Shown in pieces: positions 24,518-34,306 of a stretch of DNA of 64,000 nucleotides. Positions within the stretch are counted from its first letter, which is position 1. Each line of letters starts with the position of its first letter. The stretch is taken from contig DATBKZ010000101.1 of NCBI GenBank assembly GCA_036555615.1, forward strand, positions 1-64,000, written 5' to 3'. The DNA comes from SG8-41 sp036555615. Its GTDB lineage: Bacteria > Pseudomonadota > Gammaproteobacteria > Burkholderiales > SG8-41. The translations under genes and the position numbers were made by a program. The notes below the pieces were generated by a model. It did not search any database. It worked only from the letters and a program-made list of their open reading frames with translations, and was not told the origin of the DNA.

Positions 24518-25336
24518 ATGTTCAACGCGCGGCTCGCCACGGCGTTGATCCTCCTCGCAGCCTGCGTCGCGGCGGCGCTGTTCCTGCCCAATCGTTGGTG
24601 GGCTGCCCTGCTGCTGATCGTGCTCGCGATGGCGGGCTGGGAATGGGGGGCGCTCGCAGAAAGCGGACGCATGCGGCGGGCGCTCCTTGTGGGCGTGATG
24701 GTAGTCTCGGCCGGCGTGATTGGATTGGCCGTCGGCAACCAGCCCGAAAACGAAGCCCGGCAGCGTACGGTAGAAACCGCGGTCTACGGCGCCAGCATGG
24801 CATTCTGGCTGCTGGTCGCGGTGCCGTGGCTGAAGCAGCGCTGGCAGATACGATCCCGTCTCGCGCTGGAGGCAGCCGGCTGGATCGTGCTGGTTCCGGC
24901 CTGGCTCGCGCTCGCGCGCATGCAAAGCGAGCCCGGCCTGCTTCTCACGCTGCTCGGGATAGTCTGGATCGCTGATACGGCGGCGTACGCGGCGGGAAAG
25001 ACGTGGGGGCGACATCTGCTCGCGCCCCGGATCAGTCCGGCAAAAACCTGGGAAGGCGTGGCGGGCGCCTGCTCTGCGGTGGCAGTGTATTATGTCGCTC
25101 TGTCGATGCTTGCGCCTGAATGGCGCTGGATGCACGGGTGGAGCGGTGCGGTGCTGTTTGCAGGCGTCACGCTGATGAGCATAGTGGGTGACCTCTACGA
25201 ATCGTGGATCAAGCGCCAGGCGGGGGTCAAGGACAGCGGGGCGCTGCTGCCGGGCCACGGCGGCATGCTCGACCGGATCGACAGCATGAGCTCCAGCATG
25301 CCATTTGCTGCCTTGCTGCTGCACTACATACGCTAA
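24518..25336 (+). CDS. cdsA: Phosphatidate cytidylyltransferase
   Basis: Makes CDP-diacylglycerol, the precursor of all phospholipids, in the inner membrane. About 272 residues with roughly eight membrane segments. The C-terminal CDS signature is present (DLYESWIKRQAGVKDSGALLPGHGGMLDRIDSM), with SPAKTWEGVAGA before it. The ATG at 24518 (MFNARLATALILLAA) matches usual CdsA starts. A GTG at 24485 is in frame and overlaps the uppS stop as GTGA, so an 11-residue longer product is possible. Confidence 0.94.
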   Translation: MFNARLATALILLAACVAAALFLPNRWWAALLLIVLAMAGWEWGALAESGRMRRALLVGVMVVSAGVIGLAVGNQPENEARQRTVETAVYGASMAFWLLVAVPWLKQRWQIRSRLALEAAGWIVLVPAWLALARMQSEPGLLLTLLGIVWIADTAAYAAGKTWGRHLLAPRISPAKTWEGVAGACSAVAVYYVALSMLAPEWRWMHGWSGAVLFAGVTLMSIVGDLYESWIKRQAGVKDSGALLPGHGGMLDRIDSMSSSMPFAALLLHYIR

Positions 25337-25351
25337 CCGGCCGACTCTGCC

Positions 25352-26563
25352 ATGGGTGACAGGAAACGACTTGCCATCTTGGGATCCACTGGCAGCGTCG
25401 GCGCGAGCACGCTCGACGTCGTAGCACGCCATCGCGAGCGCTTCGAAGTGGTTGCGCTCACTGCCCGCCATCAGGTCGATGCGCTGTTCGAACAGTGTCG
25501 GGCCTTTCGGCCGAAGTTCGCGGTTCTGCTGGAGCCGGCAGCGTCCAGGGACCTCCAGCAGCGCCTGCGTGAGACGGGACTCGCTTGCGACGTGTTGAGC
25601 GGCGCCGCAGCGCTCGAGCAGGTGGCGGGCCTGCCGGAGGTGGATACCGTCATGGCCGCAATCGTGGGCGTCGCCGGGCTGCGCCCGACGCTTGCCGCCG
25701 CGCGCGCCGGGAAGAACATTCTGCTGGCAAACAAGGAGTCGCTGGTGACGGCAGGCGCAGTGCTGATGGACGCGGTGCGCGCGCATGGCGCGAGCCTGCT
25801 GCCCATCGACAGCGAGCACAACGCGATTTTCCAGGCGCTGCCGCGCGCGCGGGGCGGCCCCGATACCGCGGGCGTGCGCCGCATCCTGCTCACCGCCTCC
25901 GGCGGGCCGTTCCGATCCGCGACGCTGCGCCAGCTCGAGGAGGCAACCCCTGCCCAGGCCTGCGCGCATCCGAACTGGGTCATGGGACGCAAGATCTCGG
26001 TGGATTCCGCAACCATGATGAACAAGGGGCTGGAGGTGATCGAGGCGCGCTGGCTGTTCGATGTGCGGGCGGACCAGATCGAGGTCGTGATCCATCCCGA
26101 GAGCGTCGTTCATTCGCTCGTCGAGTATCTGGACGGCTCCGTCATCGCGCAGCTCGGCAACCCCGACATGCGCACGCCGATCGCCTACGGGCTGGGCTTC
26201 CCCGAGCGCATCGACGCGGGCGTAGACTTTCTGGATCTGCCGCGGATCGGCGCGCTGCACTTCGAGCGGCCCGATCGCGAGCGGTTTCCGTGCCTGCGGC
26301 TCGCGTACGAAGCGCTTGCCGCAGGCGGCATCGCGCCGGCGGTGCTCAATGCCGCAAACGAAGTCGCGGTCGCGAGCTTTCTTTCCGGAGCGGCCGGATT
26401 CCGGCAGATCCCCGCCACGATTGAAGCGGTGCTGTCCGACATGCCGTGGCGCCCCGTCGCGGGGCTTGAGGATATCCTGGCTGCCGACCGCGCCGCTCGG
26501 GAGCGGGCGGCGGGCTGGCTGCGCGCGGCCGGGCGTCCGGCGCTTGCCGCCCACGGCGGCTGA
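25352..26563 (+). CDS. dxr: 1-deoxy-D-xylulose 5-phosphate reductoisomerase
   Basis: The second step of the MEP isoprenoid pathway, supplying UppS. The 403-residue NADPH enzyme has the nucleotide motif LAILGSTGSVGASTLDVVARH and the active-site regions LLANKESLVTAG, LLPIDSEHNAIFQ (metal Asp/Glu) and SGGPFR. WVMGRKISVDSATMMNKGLEVIEA contributes substrate contacts. It lies 15 bp after cdsA and 3 bp before rseP. Confidence 0.97.
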   Translation: MGDRKRLAILGSTGSVGASTLDVVARHRERFEVVALTARHQVDALFEQCRAFRPKFAVLLEPAASRDLQQRLRETGLACDVLSGAAALEQVAGLPEVDTVMAAIVGVAGLRPTLAAARAGKNILLANKESLVTAGAVLMDAVRAHGASLLPIDSEHNAIFQALPRARGGPDTAGVRRILLTASGGPFRSATLRQLEEATPAQACAHPNWVMGRKISVDSATMMNKGLEVIEARWLFDVRADQIEVVIHPESVVHSLVEYLDGSVIAQLGNPDMRTPIAYGLGFPERIDAGVDFLDLPRIGALHFERPDRERFPCLRLAYEALAAGGIAPAVLNAANEVAVASFLSGAAGFRQIPATIEAVLSDMPWRPVAGLEDILAADRAARERAAGWLRAAGRPALAAHGG

Positions 26564-26566
26564 GGA

Positions 26567-27934
26567 ATGACGCTCCTCACGACCATCGCCGCCTTCGCGG
26601 TGGCGCTCGGCTGCCTGATCGTGGTCCATGAGTACGGCCACTACCTCGTTGCGCGCGCCTGTGGGGTGAAGGTCCTGCGCTTCTCGGTCGGCTTCGGCAA
26701 GCCGCTCTGGATGAAGCGCTACGGGCGCGATGCAACCGAGTGGGTCATCGCCGCGTTTCCGCTCGGCGGCTACGTCAAGATGCTCGATGAGCGCGAAGGC
26801 CCGGTAGCGCGCGACGAGCTGCCCCGCGCGTTCAACCGCCAGTCGGTCTGGCGCCGCGTGGCAATCGTGGTGGCGGGACCGGCGGCCAATTTTCTGCTCG
26901 CGATCGCGCTCTACTGGGCGCTGTTCATCTACGGGGTTCCAGGCTTGAAGCCGGTGCTCGGGGAGCCGCCCGCCGGCACCGTGGCGCACCACGCCGGCTT
27001 CGCGGCAGGCGATACGCTGACCCGGATCGGCACCGAGGCGATCGCAACCTGGCAGGACGCGCGCTGGGTCCTGCTGCAGCACGCCATCCAGAAATCGACC
27101 GTCGAGGTTGCCGTTCGCCCGGCCGCCGGCGCTGCCGCCACGCGCCGCCTCGATCTCTCCGGCGTGACCACGGCCGAGCTCGACAGCGATTTTCTGCGGG
27201 CGCTCGGGCTCGTACGCTACCAGCCGCCACTGAAGCCGGTGATCGGCGAGGTCGTGGGCGGTGGCGCGGCCGAGCGCGCGGGGCTCAAGGCGGGCGACGA
27301 GATCGTGGCGATCGCGAACCAGCGCATCGAGCACTGGGACCAGGTGGTCAAGCTGGTGCGCGCGCATCCCGGCGCTTCCCTGGTGATAGAGGTGAGGCGC
27401 GCCGGCGCCCTGCAGCCGGCGCTTGCAGTTTCCCCCGAGACCGTGATCGAAGGCGGTCAGAAAATCGGCAGGATCGGGGTGGCACCGCACATGGATCCCG
27501 CTGCGCTGGCGGATCTCATCGTCGACGTGCGCTACGGCCCGCTCGAGAGCTTCGCGCGCGCGGCGCAGAAGACGTGGGAGACCTCGGTCTTCAGCCTGCG
27601 CATGCTCGGCAAGATGATCGTCGGGGAAGTCTCGCTCAAGAACCTGTCGGGGCCGATCACGATCGCCGATTATGCGGGGCAGTCCGCGCAGAGCGGAGTG
27701 GGCTCCTATCTTCTGTTTCTGGCGCTGATCAGCATCAGCCTCGGCGTGTTGAACCTCCTGCCGATCCCGTTACTCGACGGCGGTCATCTCATGTATTATG
27801 CGATCGAGATTCTGCAGGGTCGTCCTCTTTCGGACCGTGCCATCGAGATCGGTCAGCATGCCGGTCTGGTGCTGCTGATCACGCTGATGGCTTTCGCGCT
27901 CTACAACGACATTCACCGCCTGGTCGGCGGTTGA
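26567..27934 (+). CDS. rseP: Site-2 intramembrane zinc protease RseP
   Basis: Cleaves the membrane anti-sigma factor RseA in its transmembrane segment after DegS cuts the periplasmic side, freeing RpoE. RseA and RpoE are encoded at 51267-52395. The 455-residue protein has the zinc motif HEYGH at residues 21-25 in the first membrane helix. Two PDZ domains follow (around LGEPPAGTVAHHAGFAAGDTLTRI and GEVVGGGAAERAGLKAGDEIVAI), then the second active-site motif NLLPIPLLDGGHL. It is followed 4 bp later by bamA. Confidence 0.96.
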   Translation: MTLLTTIAAFAVALGCLIVVHEYGHYLVARACGVKVLRFSVGFGKPLWMKRYGRDATEWVIAAFPLGGYVKMLDEREGPVARDELPRAFNRQSVWRRVAIVVAGPAANFLLAIALYWALFIYGVPGLKPVLGEPPAGTVAHHAGFAAGDTLTRIGTEAIATWQDARWVLLQHAIQKSTVEVAVRPAAGAAATRRLDLSGVTTAELDSDFLRALGLVRYQPPLKPVIGEVVGGGAAERAGLKAGDEIVAIANQRIEHWDQVVKLVRAHPGASLVIEVRRAGALQPALAVSPETVIEGGQKIGRIGVAPHMDPAALADLIVDVRYGPLESFARAAQKTWETSVFSLRMLGKMIVGEVSLKNLSGPITIADYAGQSAQSGVGSYLLFLALISISLGVLNLLPIPLLDGGHLMYYAIEILQGRPLSDRAIEIGQHAGLVLLITLMAFALYNDIHRLVGG

Positions 27935-27938
27935 GTTC

Positions 27939-30206
27939 ATGCGCTGGCTCCGCGCAGCATGGCTGCTCCTCGCATTCCATGCGGTTGCGGCAGCCGCCCT
28001 CGAGCCCTTTGTCATCCGGGACATCCGGGTAGAGGGCATCCAGCGCACGGAGGCCGGCACGATCTTCAGCTATTTGCCGGTCAAGGTCGGCGACACCATG
28101 TCCGACGAGCGCGCGGCCCAGGCGATCCGTGCGCTGTTTGCGACCGGGTTCTTCCGCGACGTGAGCCTCGAGCGCGAGGGCGACGTGCTGGTGGTCGTGG
28201 TGCAGGAAAGGCCATCGATCGCCCAGATCGAGTTCTCCGGCCTGCACCAATTCGAGAAGGACCAGATCACGAGCGCTTTCCGCCAGATCGGCATCGGGGA
28301 GGGACGCATCCTCGACCGGGGACTGCTCGACCGCGCCGAGCAGGAGCTCAAGCGCCAGTATCTGAGCCGGGGCTATTACGCTGTCACCATCAGTACCACG
28401 GTGACGCCGCTGGAGCGCAACCGCGTTGCGATCAACTTCAACGTCGAGGAAGGGCTGGTCGCCAAGATCCGGCAGATCAGCATCATCGGCGCGCAGACGT
28501 TCACCGAGAGCCAGCTGGTCGGACTGTTCGTGCTGCGCACGCCGGGGCTGTGGACCTGGTTCAGCAAGCATGATCAGTACTCCCGCGAGAAGCTCTCCGC
28601 CGACCTCGAGACGTTGCGCTCCTATTACCTCGACCGCGGGTATCTCGAGTTCCGCATCGATTCCACCCAGGTCTCGATCACGCCGGACAAGCAGGACATC
28701 TACATCACGATCAGCATCACCGAGGGCGCCCAGTACACGGTATCGGACGTGCGGGTGGCCGGCGAGCTGCTGATCCCCGAGGAGGAGATACGCAAATTCA
28801 TTCGGATCAAGCCGGGCGAGGTGTTTTCCCGCGCGCGCCTCACCGAATCGAGCAAGTTGATCTCCGACCGTCTGGGCAACGACGGCTACGCCTTTGCCAA
28901 CGTCAATGCCGTGCCGAGCCTCGACAAGGAAAAGCGCCAGGTTGCGTTCACATTCCTGATCGACCCCGGGAGGCGCGTCTACGTCCGCCGCATCAACCTG
29001 ACCGGCAACACGCAAACGCGCGACGAGGTGATCCGCCGCGAGGTGCGGCAGCTGGAGGGCGCCTGGTACTCGGCGCAGAAGGTGACGCTTTCCAAGCAGC
29101 GCATCGACCGGCTTGGCTATTTCAGCGAAGTCGGCGTGGAAACGCCGTCCGTGGCCGGATCGACCGATCAGGTTGACGTCAACATCTCGGTCGTCGAGAA
29201 GCCCACCGGGCAGCTGTTGTTCGGCGCGGGTTACAGCAGCGACGAAGGCCTGGTCTTCTCGGCCTCGATCGCGAAGCAGAACATCTTCGGCAGCGGGCGG
29301 CACATGTCCCTGAGCGTCAATACCAGCCAGGTCAACACAATCTATTCGCTGTCTTACACCAACCCGTATTTCACGCTGGACGGCGTGAGCGCCGGCTTCG
29401 ACGTTTATTACCGGAACCTCGACCCTGCGGAACGCGACCTCGGCGAGTACAAGACCAAGACCATTGGCGGGCAGTTGCGTTTCGGCGTCCCGATTACCGA
29501 GCTCGATACGATCCAGTATGGGATCGGGTACGACGACACGACCATTACGACGTTTCCCGACAGCCCGCCGCGCTACCTGGACTATGTGGCCGTTTTCGGC
29601 CCCCAGAACAACAACCTGTTCTTGACGGCCGGCTGGGGGCGCGACGGTCGCGACAGCCTCATCTATCCCACCAAGGGCTCGTTCCACCGGGCAAGCAGCG
29701 AGGTCGGCCTGCCGGTCGCCGATCTGCAGTATTACAAGCTCTTCTACCACTACCAGCGTTATTTTGCGCTCACACGGTTCACCAGCTGGCTGGTCAACGG
29801 GGAGCTGGGCTACGGAGACGGCTATAATGACAAGCCGCTGCCCTTCTTCAAGAATTTCTATGTCGGCGGCGTCAATTCGGTGCGCGGCTTCAAGTCATTT
29901 ACAATAGGCCCCAAGGACATCAACGGTGACCCCACGGGTGGTCCGCGCAAGGTGCAAGCCAACACGGAGCTGCTGTTTCCACTCCCTGGTCTGGAAAATG
30001 ACCGGTCGGTGCGGGTCAGCGCGTTCGTCGATTCCGGCCTGGTGGGCGAAACGATCGACTTCAACTTGATGCGCGTGTCCACTGGCCTCGCGGTGCTGTG
30101 GGTCTCGCCGATCGGTCCGCTCAAGGTCAGCTATGGCTATCCACTGCGCAAGCAGCCGGACGACAAGCTGCAGAAATTCCAGTTCACGATCGGCGGAATC
30201 TTCTAG
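27939..30206 (+). CDS. bamA: Outer membrane protein assembly factor BamA
   Basis: The essential Omp85 insertase of the BAM complex. 755 residues with a signal peptide (cut near AVAAAAL). Five POTRA domains start at EPFVIRDIRVEGIQRTEAGTIFSYLPVKVGD and end near SVAGSTDQVDVNISVVEKPTG. The 16-strand barrel includes SVRGFKSFTIGPKD (the VRGF motif of loop 6) and ends IGGIF with the terminal Phe needed for recognition. It sits between rseP and skp as in most proteobacteria. Confidence 0.97.
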   Translation: MRWLRAAWLLLAFHAVAAAALEPFVIRDIRVEGIQRTEAGTIFSYLPVKVGDTMSDERAAQAIRALFATGFFRDVSLEREGDVLVVVVQERPSIAQIEFSGLHQFEKDQITSAFRQIGIGEGRILDRGLLDRAEQELKRQYLSRGYYAVTISTTVTPLERNRVAINFNVEEGLVAKIRQISIIGAQTFTESQLVGLFVLRTPGLWTWFSKHDQYSREKLSADLETLRSYYLDRGYLEFRIDSTQVSITPDKQDIYITISITEGAQYTVSDVRVAGELLIPEEEIRKFIRIKPGEVFSRARLTESSKLISDRLGNDGYAFANVNAVPSLDKEKRQVAFTFLIDPGRRVYVRRINLTGNTQTRDEVIRREVRQLEGAWYSAQKVTLSKQRIDRLGYFSEVGVETPSVAGSTDQVDVNISVVEKPTGQLLFGAGYSSDEGLVFSASIAKQNIFGSGRHMSLSVNTSQVNTIYSLSYTNPYFTLDGVSAGFDVYYRNLDPAERDLGEYKTKTIGGQLRFGVPITELDTIQYGIGYDDTTITTFPDSPPRYLDYVAVFGPQNNNLFLTAGWGRDGRDSLIYPTKGSFHRASSEVGLPVADLQYYKLFYHYQRYFALTRFTSWLVNGELGYGDGYNDKPLPFFKNFYVGGVNSVRGFKSFTIGPKDINGDPTGGPRKVQANTELLFPLPGLENDRSVRVSAFVDSGLVGETIDFNLMRVSTGLAVLWVSPIGPLKVSYGYPLRKQPDDKLQKFQFTIGGIF

Positions 30207-30248
30207 CGCGCAGCCGGATCGGCGCCAAGGAACTGCAAGGAGAACGCA

Positions 30249-30755
30249 TTGAAGCACACATTGCCCAGGATTGCCGTGGCGCTCACCGCGGTCGCAGCCA
30301 TGGGCGCCGCTGCGGCCGCGGACATGAAGATCGGCTTCGTGGACGTCGAGCGCATCAGCCGTGAATCCGCCCCGGCCGAGCGCGCGAGCAAGCAGCTCGA
30401 GAAGGAATTCGCCCCCCGTCAGCAGGAGCTGCAACGCCGGGAGGCGCACATCAAGGAGCTCAAGGGACAGCTCGACCGCGAAGGGATGACCATGGCCGAG
30501 ACCGATCGCCGCGCGCGGGAGCAGGAGCTGGCCCGCGCCACAGTGGAGTATCAGCGCATGCAGCGCGAATTTCGCGAGGACCTCACAATTCGCCGCAACC
30601 AGGAGATACAGGGACTGATGGAGCGGGCCAACCGTGTGATCAGAAAGATCGCCGAAGCCGGAAAGTTCGATCTCATCATCCAGGATGCGGTCTATCGGGA
30701 CCCGCGCATCGATATCACGGATCAGGTGCTCAAGGCCCTGGCCGAGGCTCAATAG
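30249..30755 (+). CDS. skp: Periplasmic chaperone Skp/OmpH
   Basis: A 168-residue holdase that carries unfolded outer-membrane proteins to BAM. It has a signal peptide (cut near AAAAADMKIGFVD) and a long charged helical region (about 40-125) typical of the trimeric tentacles. The C-terminal LIIQDAVYRDPRIDITDQVLKAL is characteristic. The start codon is TTG at 30249, supported by AAGGAG at 30237-30242, six bases upstream. Confidence 0.93.
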   Translation: MKHTLPRIAVALTAVAAMGAAAAADMKIGFVDVERISRESAPAERASKQLEKEFAPRQQELQRREAHIKELKGQLDREGMTMAETDRRAREQELARATVEYQRMQREFREDLTIRRNQEIQGLMERANRVIRKIAEAGKFDLIIQDAVYRDPRIDITDQVLKALAEAQ

Positions 30756-30825
30756 GCGACCCGGAATTGCGCGGCGCGCCCGCCGGCCCTGCTCGAGGCG
30801 CCGGCTGCATCCCGCGCCCGTGCCC

Positions 30826-31878
30826 ATGAAAGAGAGCGGAAGCAGATCCTACAGCCTGCGCGAGATTGCCCGGCGTTTCGGAGGTGAAATTGCCGGCGAC
30901 CCCGAACTCGAGGTGCGCCGCGTCGCTACGCTGGAGAACGCGGGGCCCGACAGCATCGCGTTCCTCGCCAATGCTCGCTACCTGCCCCAGCTCAAGACGA
31001 CTCGCGCAGGCGCAGTGATCGTCGGCAAGGCCGCCCGCGCCGCAACCAGCGTCCCGCGCATCGTGTGCGCGAACCCCTACGCCTATTTTGCACGGGTGTC
31101 GGCCCTGTTCAACCCGGCGCCCGTTGCGCGGCCGGGAGCGCATCCGACTGCCGTCATCGACGGTTCCGCGCGCGTGGCCGCCGACGCGGAGATCGGCGCA
31201 TGCTCGGTCATCGAGCGCGGCGCGGAAATTGGAGCGGGTTGCGTCATCGGCGCCGGCTGCAGTATCGGGGAAGATGCCGTGATCGGGGCCGGCTCCCGGC
31301 TCTATGCCAACGTCAGCGTGTACCATGGCTGCGTCATCGGCAAACGCGTCATCCTTCACGCGGGCGCCGTGATCGGCGCCGACGGCTTTGGCATCGCGGA
31401 GGAGGAGGGGCGCTGGGTCAAGGTGCCGCAGGTAGGACGCGTGGTAATCGGCGACGACGTGGAGATCGGCGCCAACACCACGGTAGACCGCGGCGCGCTC
31501 GACGATACCGTGATCGAGGACGGAGTGAAGCTCGACAACCAGATACAGGTTGCGCACAACGTGCGCATCGGCGCCCATACCGCGATCGCCGCCTGCACGG
31601 GGATTGCCGGCAGCGCGAAGATCGGGCGGCACTGCCGCATCGGTGGCGCATCGGGCATTGCCGGGCACATCACCATCGCCGACCGCGTGGAGATTTCCAC
31701 CTATACGCTGATCACCAAGTCGATCGACCGCCCCGGGACCTATACCGGGGCCTATGCGTTCGAGCCGCACCGGGACTGGCTCCGGAACGCCGCCCAGCTC
31801 CGCCATCTCGCCGAGCTGGCGCGACGGGTACGCGGGCTGGAGAAGAAATCGAAGCAGCCGAAAAGGAGCAAGCCGTGA
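30826..31878 (+). CDS. lpxD: UDP-3-O-(3-hydroxyacyl)glucosamine N-acyltransferase LpxD
   Basis: Third acyl step of lipid A synthesis. The 350-residue protein has an N-terminal uridine-binding domain (YSLREIARRFGGEIAGDPELEVRRV and IAFLANARYLPQL) and a long left-handed beta-helix of hexapeptides. The active-site region is LDNQIQVAHNVRIGAHTAIAACTGIAGS, with the catalytic His in VAHN. Upstream open sequence lacks conservation, so ATG 30826 is chosen. It overlaps fabZ by 4 bp. Confidence 0.96.
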   Translation: MKESGSRSYSLREIARRFGGEIAGDPELEVRRVATLENAGPDSIAFLANARYLPQLKTTRAGAVIVGKAARAATSVPRIVCANPYAYFARVSALFNPAPVARPGAHPTAVIDGSARVAADAEIGACSVIERGAEIGAGCVIGAGCSIGEDAVIGAGSRLYANVSVYHGCVIGKRVILHAGAVIGADGFGIAEEEGRWVKVPQVGRVVIGDDVEIGANTTVDRGALDDTVIEDGVKLDNQIQVAHNVRIGAHTAIAACTGIAGSAKIGRHCRIGGASGIAGHITIADRVEISTYTLITKSIDRPGTYTGAYAFEPHRDWLRNAAQLRHLAELARRVRGLEKKSKQPKRSKP

Positions 31879-32354
31879 GCGGCATGGACATCAACAAGAT
31901 CCTCGAATATCTCCCGCACCGCTACCCCTTCCTGCTGGTCGACCGGGTGCTGTCCTGCGAGCCGGGCAAGCGCCTGACGGCATTGAAGAACGTCACCATC
32001 AACGAGCCGTTCTTCCAGGGCCATTTCCCCCACCACCCGGTCATGCCGGGGGTGCTGATCATCGAGGCGATGGCGCAGGCCTGCGCGATCCTGACATTTC
32101 ACAGCGAGAGCCATCGGGCCGATGAGCGCCTGGTCTACTACTTCGCCGGTATCGACAACGCCCGGTTCAAGAAGCCGGTCATGCCCGGGGACACGCTGCG
32201 CCTGGAAGTTGTCCTGGAGCGTCACGTCCGCGGCATCTGGAAATACACGGCGCAGGCACTGGTCGAGAATGCGGTGGTGGCGGTGGCCGAGATGATGTGC
32301 ACGGTGCGCGCGCTCCAGGAAGACGGACGGACCGCTCCGGTGCCGCACTCGTGA
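31875..32354 (+). CDS. fabZ: 3-hydroxyacyl-[ACP] dehydratase FabZ
   Basis: Dehydrates 3-hydroxyacyl-ACP in fatty acid elongation and competes with LpxA and LpxD for substrate. The 159-residue hot-dog-fold enzyme has ILEYLPHRYPFLLVDRVL and the catalytic segment FFQGHFPHHPVMPGVLIIEAMAQ (His and Glu). The GTG at 31875 overlaps the lpxD stop as GTGA and is supported by AGGAG at 31863-31867, seven bases away. The in-frame ATG at 31884 is too far from it. Confidence 0.96.
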   Translation: MSGMDINKILEYLPHRYPFLLVDRVLSCEPGKRLTALKNVTINEPFFQGHFPHHPVMPGVLIIEAMAQACAILTFHSESHRADERLVYYFAGIDNARFKKPVMPGDTLRLEVVLERHVRGIWKYTAQALVENAVVAVAEMMCTVRALQEDGRTAPVPHS

Positions 32355-32370
32355 CCCGTCCGTCCCGGCC

Positions 32371-33144
32371 GTGAAGGCTCATCCCACAGCGATCGTCGAC
32401 CCGCGCGCGCGCATCGCAGCCGACGTCGAGATCGGCCCCTACGCCGTTGTCGGGCCCGACGTCGAGATCGGCAGCGGGTGCTGGATCGGCCCGCATGCCG
32501 TGGTCACCGGCCACACCCGGATCGGTCAGCAGAATCGCATATTCCAGTTCTCGTCGGTGGGGGAGGCCCCCCAGGACAAGAAGTACGGCGGGGAGCCGAC
32601 GCGCCTGGAGATCGGCGGCGGAAATACCATCCGCGAGTTCTGCACCTTCAATTGTGGAACGGCACAGGACGCTGGCGTCACGCGGATCGGGGACGACAAC
32701 TGGTTCATGGCCTACGCTCACGTTGCCCATGACTGCCAGGTGGGAAGCCACACCGTGTTCGCCAATGGCGCCACGCTGGGCGGGCACGTGCATGTGGGCG
32801 ACTACGCCATACTCGGCGGCTTTACCGGTGTGCACCAGTTCTGCCGCATCGGGGCCCACTGCATTACGGGGGGCGGCACGATCGTATTGCTGGACGTGCT
32901 GCCCTACGTGATGGTCTCCGGCAACCCGGCAAAGCCGTACGGACTCAACGTCAAGGGCCTCAAGCGCCGCGGCTTTGCAGCCGACACCCTGGCCCGGCTC
33001 AATCGGGCCTACAAGACGCTCTACCGCTCCGGCCTCACGCTCAACGAGGCGAAGGAGCGGCTTGCGCGCGAGGCGTCCGAGTGCCCGGAGCTCCGGGTCA
33101 TGCTGGATTTCCTGTCGAAATCGGAGCGCGGAATCGCCCGCTAG
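32371..33144 (+). CDS. lpxA: UDP-N-acetylglucosamine acyltransferase LpxA
   Basis: First step of lipid A synthesis, moving a 3-hydroxyacyl chain from ACP to UDP-GlcNAc. The 257-residue trimeric beta-helix protein starts with GTG (VKAHPTAIVDPRARIAADVEIGPYAVVGP). The catalytic His region is NWFMAYAHVAHDCQVGSHTVFANGATLGGH. The C-terminal helical part covers RLNRAYKTLYRSGLTLNEAKERL. It is followed 7 bp later by lpxB. Confidence 0.97.
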   Translation: MKAHPTAIVDPRARIAADVEIGPYAVVGPDVEIGSGCWIGPHAVVTGHTRIGQQNRIFQFSSVGEAPQDKKYGGEPTRLEIGGGNTIREFCTFNCGTAQDAGVTRIGDDNWFMAYAHVAHDCQVGSHTVFANGATLGGHVHVGDYAILGGFTGVHQFCRIGAHCITGGGTIVLLDVLPYVMVSGNPAKPYGLNVKGLKRRGFAADTLARLNRAYKTLYRSGLTLNEAKERLAREASECPELRVMLDFLSKSERGIAR

Positions 33145-33151
33145 CGAAGCA

Positions 33152-34306
33152 ATGGAGCCGCTGACCATAGGCATGGTCGCCGGCGAGCCCTCGGGCGACA
33201 CGCTGGGCTTGCATCTCATGCTGGCGCTGCGCCGCCATCATCCGGGCGCCAGGTTTACCGGCATCGGGGGACCACGGATGATCGGCGCGGGCTTCGACGC
33301 AATATTCCCGATGGAGAAGCTCGCCGTGATGGGGATTGCGGAAGTGCTGCGCCATTTCCCCGAGCTCGCCGGCATTCGCCGCCGCCTGGCAGCGCATTTC
33401 CTGCGCGAGCGTCCACGGCTGTTCATCGGGATCGATGCACCCGAGTTCAATCTGGGGCTCGAGCGGAAGCTCAAGTCCGCCGGCGTGCCGACCGTGCACT
33501 ACGTCAGCCCCCAGATCTGGGCATGGCGCGCCGGACGGGTGCACAAGATCAGGCGCGCGGTATCCAAGATGCTCGTCTTGTACCCCTTCGAGAAGGCGCT
33601 CTATGAGCGCGCGCAGGTGCCGGTGGCGTACGTCGGACATCCGCTCGCCGACGTGCTCGGAAGATTTCCCGGCGCCGCCGCGATGCGCGAGCAGCTGCGC
33701 CTGCCCGCGGCAGCGAAGATCGTGGCGCTGCTTCCCGGCAGCCGGGTGATCGAGCTGAAGCGGCTCGCCGACCTGTTCGTCGCGACTGCCGAGAGGATTA
33801 CCGAGGCCGTGCCGGATGTGCATTTTCTCGTCCCGTTCGTCAACCGCGAGACCCGCGACATCTTCGAGGCCGCGCTCTATCGCCGTGAAGCGGGAGCCCT
33901 CAGCATGGGCATAATGTTCGGGCACGCGCACGAGGCGATGGCGGCCGCCGACGTCGTGCTGGCGGCATCGGGCACGGTGACCCTGGAAGCGGCATTGCTC
34001 AAACGGCCGATGGTCATCACCTACAAGGCGGCGCCGCTCTCCGCGTTCATCCATCGGGCCCTGAGCTACCTCCCGTACGTGGGGCTGCCCAACGTGCTCG
34101 CGGGAAAATTCATTGTCCCGGAATTCCTGCAGGAGGAAGCGACGCCCGAGAACCTCGCCCAGGCGGTCACCAACCTGCTGTTCGACGCCGTCATGCGGCA
34201 ACGGCTCGAAGCGCATTTTGAGGTCCTGCTGCGGGAATTGCGCCAGGACGCCGCCGGAGCCGCCGCCGCCGCCATTCTCCCGCTGCTCGAGGGTGCGCCT
34301 GCATGA
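33152..34306 (+). CDS. lpxB: Lipid-A-disaccharide synthase LpxB
   Basis: Joins UDP-diacyl-GlcN and lipid X to form the lipid A disaccharide at the inner membrane. The 384-residue GT19 glycosyltransferase has GMVAGEPSGDTLGLHLMLALR, FIGIDAPEFNLGLERKLK, HYVSPQIWAWRAGRVHKI, ALLPGSRVIELKRL and ASGTVTLEAALLKRPMVITYK. The start at 33152 is next to the conserved N-terminus. It overlaps rnhB by 4 bp (ATGA). Confidence 0.97.
   Translation: MEPLTIGMVAGEPSGDTLGLHLMLALRRHHPGARFTGIGGPRMIGAGFDAIFPMEKLAVMGIAEVLRHFPELAGIRRRLAAHFLRERPRLFIGIDAPEFNLGLERKLKSAGVPTVHYVSPQIWAWRAGRVHKIRRAVSKMLVLYPFEKALYERAQVPVAYVGHPLADVLGRFPGAAAMREQLRLPAAAKIVALLPGSRVIELKRLADLFVATAERITEAVPDVHFLVPFVNRETRDIFEAALYRREAGALSMGIMFGHAHEAMAAADVVLAASGTVTLEAALLKRPMVITYKAAPLSAFIHRALSYLPYVGLPNVLAGKFIVPEFLQEEATPENLAQAVTNLLFDAVMRQRLEAHFEVLLRELRQDAAGAAAAAILPLLEGAPA

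Noticed and set aside
24323..27490. A 1055-codon open frame on the minus strand opposite cdsA, dxr and rseP
   Set aside because: Its composition mirrors third-position GC bias of the plus-strand genes, it resembles no protein, and dxr and rseP are unmistakable on the other strand.
27879..29750. A 623-codon open frame opposite bamA
   Set aside because: An antisense shadow of a high-GC gene; no signal peptide, domain or ribosome site, and bamA is certain.
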